A stretch of 64,000 nt of DNA. Origin: an uncultured Blautia sp. GTDB lineage: Bacteria; Bacillota; Clostridia; Lachnospirales; Lachnospiraceae. How positions within the stretch are numbered: the first letter of the stretch is position 1; every line of letters begins with the position of its first letter. The stretch lies in contig NZ_CANTKB010000006.1 of the NCBI RefSeq assembly GCF_947654165.1, positions 62,001 through 126,000 on the forward strand, read 5' to 3'. Made by a program: the position numbers and the translations under genes. The notes beneath the pieces are model-generated. The model saw only the letters and a list, made by a program, of their open reading frames with translations. It was not told the DNA's origin and did not search any database. Below are positions 60,220 through 64,000 of the stretch, one piece after another.

Positions 60220-60584
60220 AAAGTGATTCAACAACAGTAATTAAGAACATGGAGTTTTTAGTAAAGGAACTTCATAAGGAGTGGGACAGATCGGGTGCTT
60301 CTAAGGCATCCGTTATTATTTCCCTTGAGGAAGTAGATGGTATCAATGATAAGTTAAAAGAGATTATCTATCAGACACAGAAGTCAGTCGATGAGGATGA
60401 GCTGACCTTTAAACAGAGCATTGCAAAGTCCAAGGAGTGCTATGTGCTTCTTCGTGTGGTGCGTAAGATTGCAAAGAAAAAGGATAAATGCGAAAAACAG
60501 GCAATCGACAATGAATTTGCAATCGAGCTGGATAAGGATGAGTTAAAGCTCTTTAAGGGATTGTTTGCAGAGATGTTTAAGTAG
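60216..60584 (+). CDS. Small helical ICE protein of unknown function
   Basis: 122 residues, charged and mostly helical (NMEFLVKELHKEWDRSGASK, DELTFKQSIAKSKECYVLLR, ELDKDELKLFKGLFAEMF). Overlaps the DpnD/PcfM-like gene by four bases and precedes the giant methylase gene by 14, so the three are one translational unit. No family recognised. Confidence 0.68.
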   Translation: MKSDSTTVIKNMEFLVKELHKEWDRSGASKASVIISLEEVDGINDKLKEIIYQTQKSVDEDELTFKQSIAKSKECYVLLRVVRKIAKKKDKCEKQAIDNEFAIELDKDELKLFKGLFAEMFK

Positions 60585-60598
60585 AGGAGGACAAAGGT

Positions 60599-63500
60599 AT
60601 GGGCGTTGATATGAAGGTCAAAGCGATATACGATTCTGAAATTGGTAACATCACCAGATCAGAAAAGAACTGGAAGGATGTGTTAAAGGTCGCAGGTCAG
60701 TTATACCGCTATGAATTTGACAATATCGTTATGATAACAGCTCAGAGACCTCCGGAAAAAAGCACACTCATGGCAGATTATGATACCTGGAAAAAGGTGG
60801 GAAGATATGTAAAGCGTGGTGCGAAAGGCTGCGCTATCTTCCCGTCAAGGGCACTGAATCCACGCATGAGGTATATATTTGATATCAGTGATACCGGAGG
60901 GAAGAATGTTAAGCTGACATGGGACCTTGAGGGAGAAAATCTTAAAGATTATGTGGATTTTCTCGTATCAGAAGGTCAGATTGAGCAGTACGATAACAGC
61001 AACAGGGAGTCTCTAAAAAATATATTAAAACAGTTTACAGGAACAGATGTTTGGCTTATAATAAAAGAAGAGTTCAAAGACCAAATGACCGAGCTCATGC
61101 AGCTATCAGGTAGTGTGATAAAGGAAGAAAGTAAGAAACGCAATGGCTTACAGCAGGAAATGGACATGGAGCAGCTTGTATATGCAAGTGTCATGTATGC
61201 TGTAGGGACGAGATGCGGATTTGACTTATCTGTGCAAGAACAGGATTTCAGTCAGATCGTAAATATCAAAGACGAAGAGATCATTTACCGTCTTGGTTCC
61301 ATTGTATGCGATGTCTCCTGTAGTGTTCTTAGAGAATTTAGTCGTAACTTAAAGGCAATCGAGAGCGAAAGGAGAATTGGATATGTTAGAAGAAATGACT
61401 TACAAGGAAGTGGACGGACTGCTTTATCCGCAGATAGAGATGCCGGACGAGACGGAGGATCTCACGAAGCTGGGCAAATACGGAAGGATGGCGATGAACT
61501 ATCTAAAGGAGAACGAGCCGGCGAGATACAAGACGCTGATGAGATTCGGGAAGATGTACGAGAAGATGTCAGCGGTAGAGGAGGAAGCGAACCAGCTGTA
61601 CGACCAGTTAGAGATGCAGTATCTGGCGAAGCACAAGCCACAGGATCCGTCATCGACAATGGAGATGTGGAAGATAAGAGAGCAGGCGAAGATGCAGGCA
61701 GAGGAAGTGGTACTGAATCAGATAGTGATGCGATTCCACTAGAATCAGATGATACAGAACTGAATAGGGAACTTGATGAAATCAATTCATTGGGTGTTAG
61801 TAAGGAAGCCGAATATACACAGGCTTCCTTTTTTTTCGACCAGAACGGGCAGGCAAGCATTGGCACCATTCATACTGAGGACGAAAACAATAATCAGTTT
61901 ATGCGTCAGTTCGAGCAGGACAGAAAAGCTGCATTAGCAGGTAAATACAATTACCTGAATCCCAAAAAGTCTGCAACAGTACCAGGTGAGTATATCAAAC
62001 AGGTGCTTATGAGAGGTACAGGTTTTATCGGTGGTAAGGGCAGGGTATGCAAGATTTTTGAAACAGAGATTGATGCAGGAACCAGAGCAAAGCGTATCAA
62101 AGCAGAATATGGTCAGGGAGGTGCAGGCTGGCCGGTTGACGGACTGGGACTGCACGGATATGACACATTTCATGGGAACGGACTGCGTTTTCAGTGGCGA
62201 GATGAGAATGGAGAGGTTGAAGGATATGTTTCATGGAAAGATATCGAAAAAGAGCTTGGTGTCCTTATTCTTACAGGGGAATACCAGCCTGAGACACCTC
62301 GTATTGATGAGCTTGCGATGGACGGACTCCGTGAGGATGATGAGGTCATTGATGCCGAATATCGGGAAGTGGAACCGGAAGAGGCAGAATCAGAGATTGA
62401 TGATTATGCAATACCGGATGAGCCAGAGAGCTATGCTTCTAACAGAGATTATGTAAGTGCAAAAGGCATGACACCACAGGAAGCTGCCGATGAAGACCGC
62501 ATGGTAACACAGTCAGAATATGGTGCCGAGATAGAAGCTGAAACATCTGAAAAAGATCCATCAGAGCTTCAGTATATTACACCGATTGATTATGCCAAGC
62601 GTATTGAGGAGCTTGATGAAGACCTGCGTGATGCGGCGGAGATTCTTGTATCAGATTGCAGCTGCTACACTCCGTTTAGGGCATTCCTTATGGATGTGGT
62701 GCAGTCTGATTTTGCATTTATACCCAATAAACTTGACCTTATCAGGGATATTGCATTAGGGACAGATAATGCAGAAAGAAAAGCATATTCCAACAATAAG
62801 TATGGTCTTGTGGAGTACTCAATCAGAAGCGGATATGTGAAGATCAGCTATAAGAACAGGAATGGTGTGCGTAAGGAAGGTGCACTCGATTGGCGTGAGT
62901 TATACGAGATTTTATCCTATATGGTAAAACAGCCATTTTACTGTGGAGAAGACCAGAAAAAGTATTATCAGGAGACAAAGCAGAAAGCTGACAGGGATAG
63001 GATGAATCCGGTCTATAAGAGATTCTTTGATATCGAGGATAGTGTAAGAGCCAATCGTCTTGAAACCAGGGAAAGAGCGATTGCAAATGGCTGGAATACC
63101 AAGATTGACGAGAATGGTCGTATTGTGTCAGATAATGTCGAACCAGCGTCAGTTGATGTATCTGATGATTTGCATCGAGATGACAGTCAAAGAGAATCAA
63201 CCGAAGAATCTCAGTTACAGGATGAAACAGAACTGGCAGTTGCTGACAATCAGAAAAAGCACAACTTCCATTACAATCTCTGGGAAACAGAAAAAGCCGG
63301 TCCAAAAACCCGCTACCAGTGGAATATTGATGCAATCTGCACCTTAAAGCAGATTGAGGCAGAAAATCGCCTTGCCACACCGGAGGAGCAGAAAGTTCTG
63401 TCGAAGTTTGTCGGATGGGGCGGATTGTCACAGGCATTTGATGAGGAAAACGCAGGCTGGAGCAAAGAATATGCAGAGCTGAAAGACCTTTTATCTGATG

Positions 63501-64000
63501 AGGAATACAGTGCTGCAAGGGCAACAGTAAATAATGCCTTTTATACTTCACCGGAGATTGCCATGTGCATAAATTCGGCACTTGTCCAGTTTGGTTTCAG
63601 AGGCGGCAATGTATTAGAGCCATCTATGGGTATAGGTAACTTCTTTGGAAGTATGCCGGAAACAATGCATGAAGCAAAGCTGTATGGAGTGGAGCTTGAC
63701 AGCATTTCAGGAAGAATTGCAAAGCAGCTTTATCAGAATGCCAATATCAGTATCACAGGATTTGAGAATACCACATATCCGGATAACTTTTTTGATGTGG
63801 TTGTCGGAAATGTGCCATTTGGGGATTATAAGGTATTTGATCCGAAGTACAACAAGTATAACTTCCGTATACACGATTATTTTCTGGCAAAAGCACTTGA
63901 TCAGGTAAGACCGGGAGGCATGGTTGCAGTAATCACCACAAAGGGAACGCTTGATAAGGCAAATCCTACCATAAGAAAGTATCTGGCAGAGAGAGCAGAG
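60599..64000 (+). CDS. Giant ICE methylase/helicase-type protein, 3' end outside window
   Basis: The frame is open from ATG 60599 (AGGAGGACAAAGG upstream) to the window end, 1,134 codons. Residues about 1-250 form an N-terminal domain resembling ArdC/LtrC-like ssDNA-binding modules (NWKDVLKVAGQLYRYEFDNI, WKKVGRYVKRGAKGCAIFPS). Residues about 260-385 are a disordered Gly/Arg/Asp/Glu linker that overlaps tnpV in another frame. A middle domain follows, and from about 890 an N6-adenine methylase starts: DAICTLKQIEAENRLATPEE, SAM motif LEPSMGIGNFFG (Glu1007) and catalytic-type NVPFG (Asn1071) in place of NPPF/Y. In this family an SNF2 helicase usually follows; here it would lie beyond the edge. 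Likely protects or processes ICE DNA. Confidence 0.88.
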   Translation, partial: MGVDMKVKAIYDSEIGNITRSEKNWKDVLKVAGQLYRYEFDNIVMITAQRPPEKSTLMADYDTWKKVGRYVKRGAKGCAIFPSRALNPRMRYIFDISDTGGKNVKLTWDLEGENLKDYVDFLVSEGQIEQYDNSNRESLKNILKQFTGTDVWLIIKEEFKDQMTELMQLSGSVIKEESKKRNGLQQEMDMEQLVYASVMYAVGTRCGFDLSVQEQDFSQIVNIKDEEIIYRLGSIVCDVSCSVLREFSRNLKAIESERRIGYVRRNDLQGSGRTALSADRDAGRDGGSHEAGQIRKDGDELSKGERAGEIQDADEIREDVREDVSGRGGSEPAVRPVRDAVSGEAQATGSVIDNGDVEDKRAGEDAGRGSGTESDSDAIPLESDDTELNRELDEINSLGVSKEAEYTQASFFFDQNGQASIGTIHTEDENNNQFMRQFEQDRKAALAGKYNYLNPKKSATVPGEYIKQVLMRGTGFIGGKGRVCKIFETEIDAGTRAKRIKAEYGQGGAGWPVDGLGLHGYDTFHGNGLRFQWRDENGEVEGYVSWKDIEKELGVLILTGEYQPETPRIDELAMDGLREDDEVIDAEYREVEPEEAESEIDDYAIPDEPESYASNRDYVSAKGMTPQEAADEDRMVTQSEYGAEIEAETSEKDPSELQYITPIDYAKRIEELDEDLRDAAEILVSDCSCYTPFRAFLMDVVQSDFAFIPNKLDLIRDIALGTDNAERKAYSNNKYGLVEYSIRSGYVKISYKNRNGVRKEGALDWRELYEILSYMVKQPFYCGEDQKKYYQETKQKADRDRMNPVYKRFFDIEDSVRANRLETRERAIANGWNTKIDENGRIVSDNVEPASVDVSDDLHRDDSQRESTEESQLQDETELAVADNQKKHNFHYNLWETEKAGPKTRYQWNIDAICTLKQIEAENRLATPEEQKVLSKFVGWGGLSQAFDEENAGWSKEYAELKDLLSDEEYSAARATVNNAFYTSPEIAMCINSALVQFGFRGGNVLEPSMGIGNFFGSMPETMHEAKLYGVELDSISGRIAKQLYQNANISITGFENTTYPDNFFDVVVGNVPFGDYKVFDPKYNKYNFRIHDYFLAKALDQVRPGGMVAVITTKGTLDKANPTIRKYLAERAE
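61383..61742 (+). CDS. tnpV: TnpV-family protein, encoded out of frame inside the giant methylase gene
   Basis: A 119-residue protein that I recognise as TnpV-like (LLYPQIEMPDETEDLTKLGK, YGRMAMNYLKENEPARYKTL, RFGKMYEKMSAVEEEANQLY, WKIREQAKMQAEEVVLNQIV). It lies entirely within the giant methylase frame, shifted by +1, over the residues 262-381 linker. It has its own ribosome binding site, AAAGGAG, nine bases upstream of ATG 61383 (TTG 61377 is an alternative). Third-codon positions are unusually rich in G/C compared with neighbours, as expected if two proteins constrain the same bases. TnpV function is unknown; the family is found on mobile elements. Confidence 0.82.
   Translation: MLEEMTYKEVDGLLYPQIEMPDETEDLTKLGKYGRMAMNYLKENEPARYKTLMRFGKMYEKMSAVEEEANQLYDQLEMQYLAKHKPQDPSSTMEMWKIREQAKMQAEEVVLNQIVMRFH

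Larger units (their letters stand above)
30441..64000 (+). mobile_element. Integrative and conjugative element, left part, truncated by window edge
   Basis: From the end of lysS to the window edge all genes are on the plus strand and of conjugative-element type: excisionase-like proteins, ParM/ParR, CnaB adhesin, RadC-like, TOPRIM primase-like, MobC, MobP relaxase, PcfB, VirD4, Maff2, VirB6-like, PrgI, VirB4, NlpC/P60 hydrolase and a giant methylase. This order resembles the large Firmicute ICEs with MobP relaxases and PrgI/VirB4 type IV systems. The left boundary is set only by gene content: I could not identify the attachment repeat, and the integrase and right end are not in the window. 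Codon choice shifts from the host pattern toward GAT/AAG/GGA-rich use. Confidence 0.88.

Noticed and set aside
61462..61869. 135-codon minus-strand ORF opposite the tnpV/methylase overlap
   Set aside because: Ser/Ala/Pro-rich low-complexity translation with no ribosome binding site; a by-product of the constrained base composition of the two plus-strand frames.
62844..63581. 245-codon minus-strand ORF near the window end
   Set aside because: Antisense of the giant methylase; composition and lack of signals indicate chance.

Overview
The window looks like a chromosome segment from an anaerobic gut Firmicute of the family Lachnospiraceae (Blautia / Mediterraneibacter-like), cut near position 30,400 by an integrated conjugative element (ICE) that runs off the right edge. 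Evidence for the host: moderate GC, strong AGGAGG-type ribosome binding sites with frequent GTG/TTG starts, a SpoVT-type sporulation regulator, typical clostridial housekeeping genes, and a raffinose/melibiose gene set. Species assignment is inference from gene content, not a search.

Host part (1-30,440). Positions 1-8,300 hold an alpha-galactoside uptake and hydrolysis cluster: a truncated solute-binding protein, two ABC permeases, a GH36 alpha-galactosidase, an AraC-type regulator, a GH4 NAD-dependent alpha-galactosidase (MelA) and a HAD phosphatase. Next come spoVT, nicotinate phosphoribosyltransferase (minus strand), glycerate kinase, a VanY-like peptidase (minus strand) and a tRNA-Gln(CUG). 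After these lie housekeeping genes: acyl-ACP thioesterase, CvfB-like RNA-binding protein, methyltransferase, dnaE, pfkA, a TrmH-type RNA methylase, an SH3/SleB cell-wall hydrolase, NfeD plus an SPFH protein, a patatin lipase, argF, birA, a small unknown gene, coaX, dusB, greA and lysS. Several clear sigma-A promoters (-35/-10 spacing 16-18) and strong hairpin terminators delimit the transcription units.

ICE part (about 30,441-64,000, right end and integrase not seen). The left end carries three tandem genes with four copies of a small excisionase-like domain and then a roughly 550-base stretch without genes, full of perfect stem-loops, which I interpret as a large structured RNA. A ParM/ParR-like partition pair follows, then tiny membrane/peptide genes, a lipoprotein behind a structured leader, and a 1,792-residue thioester/CnaB LPXTG adhesin. 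Next are a RadC-like protein, a TOPRIM primase-like protein, an exact 32-bp-period hairpin array with nested inverted repeats (candidate oriT/origin), MobC and a MobP-type relaxase, PcfB and a VirD4-type coupling protein. A cargo pair (yjdF behind its riboswitch, and a GNAT acetyltransferase) precedes the type IV secretion module: Maff2 pilin-like protein, VirB6-like, DUF4313-like, PrgI, VirB4 and an NlpC/P60 hydrolase. Small accessory genes and a giant N6-adenine methylase-type protein cut by the window edge finish the window.

How it works together: relaxase + MobC nick the transfer origin, the coupling protein hands DNA to the VirB4/VirB6/PrgI channel, the NlpC/P60 protein opens the wall, the adhesin probably stabilises cell contact, and ParM/ParR may keep the excised circle. 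The two most unusual items are a TnpV-family gene with its own ribosome binding site, read entirely out of frame inside the giant methylase gene (61,383-61,742), and the large structured RNA at 31,456-32,004.
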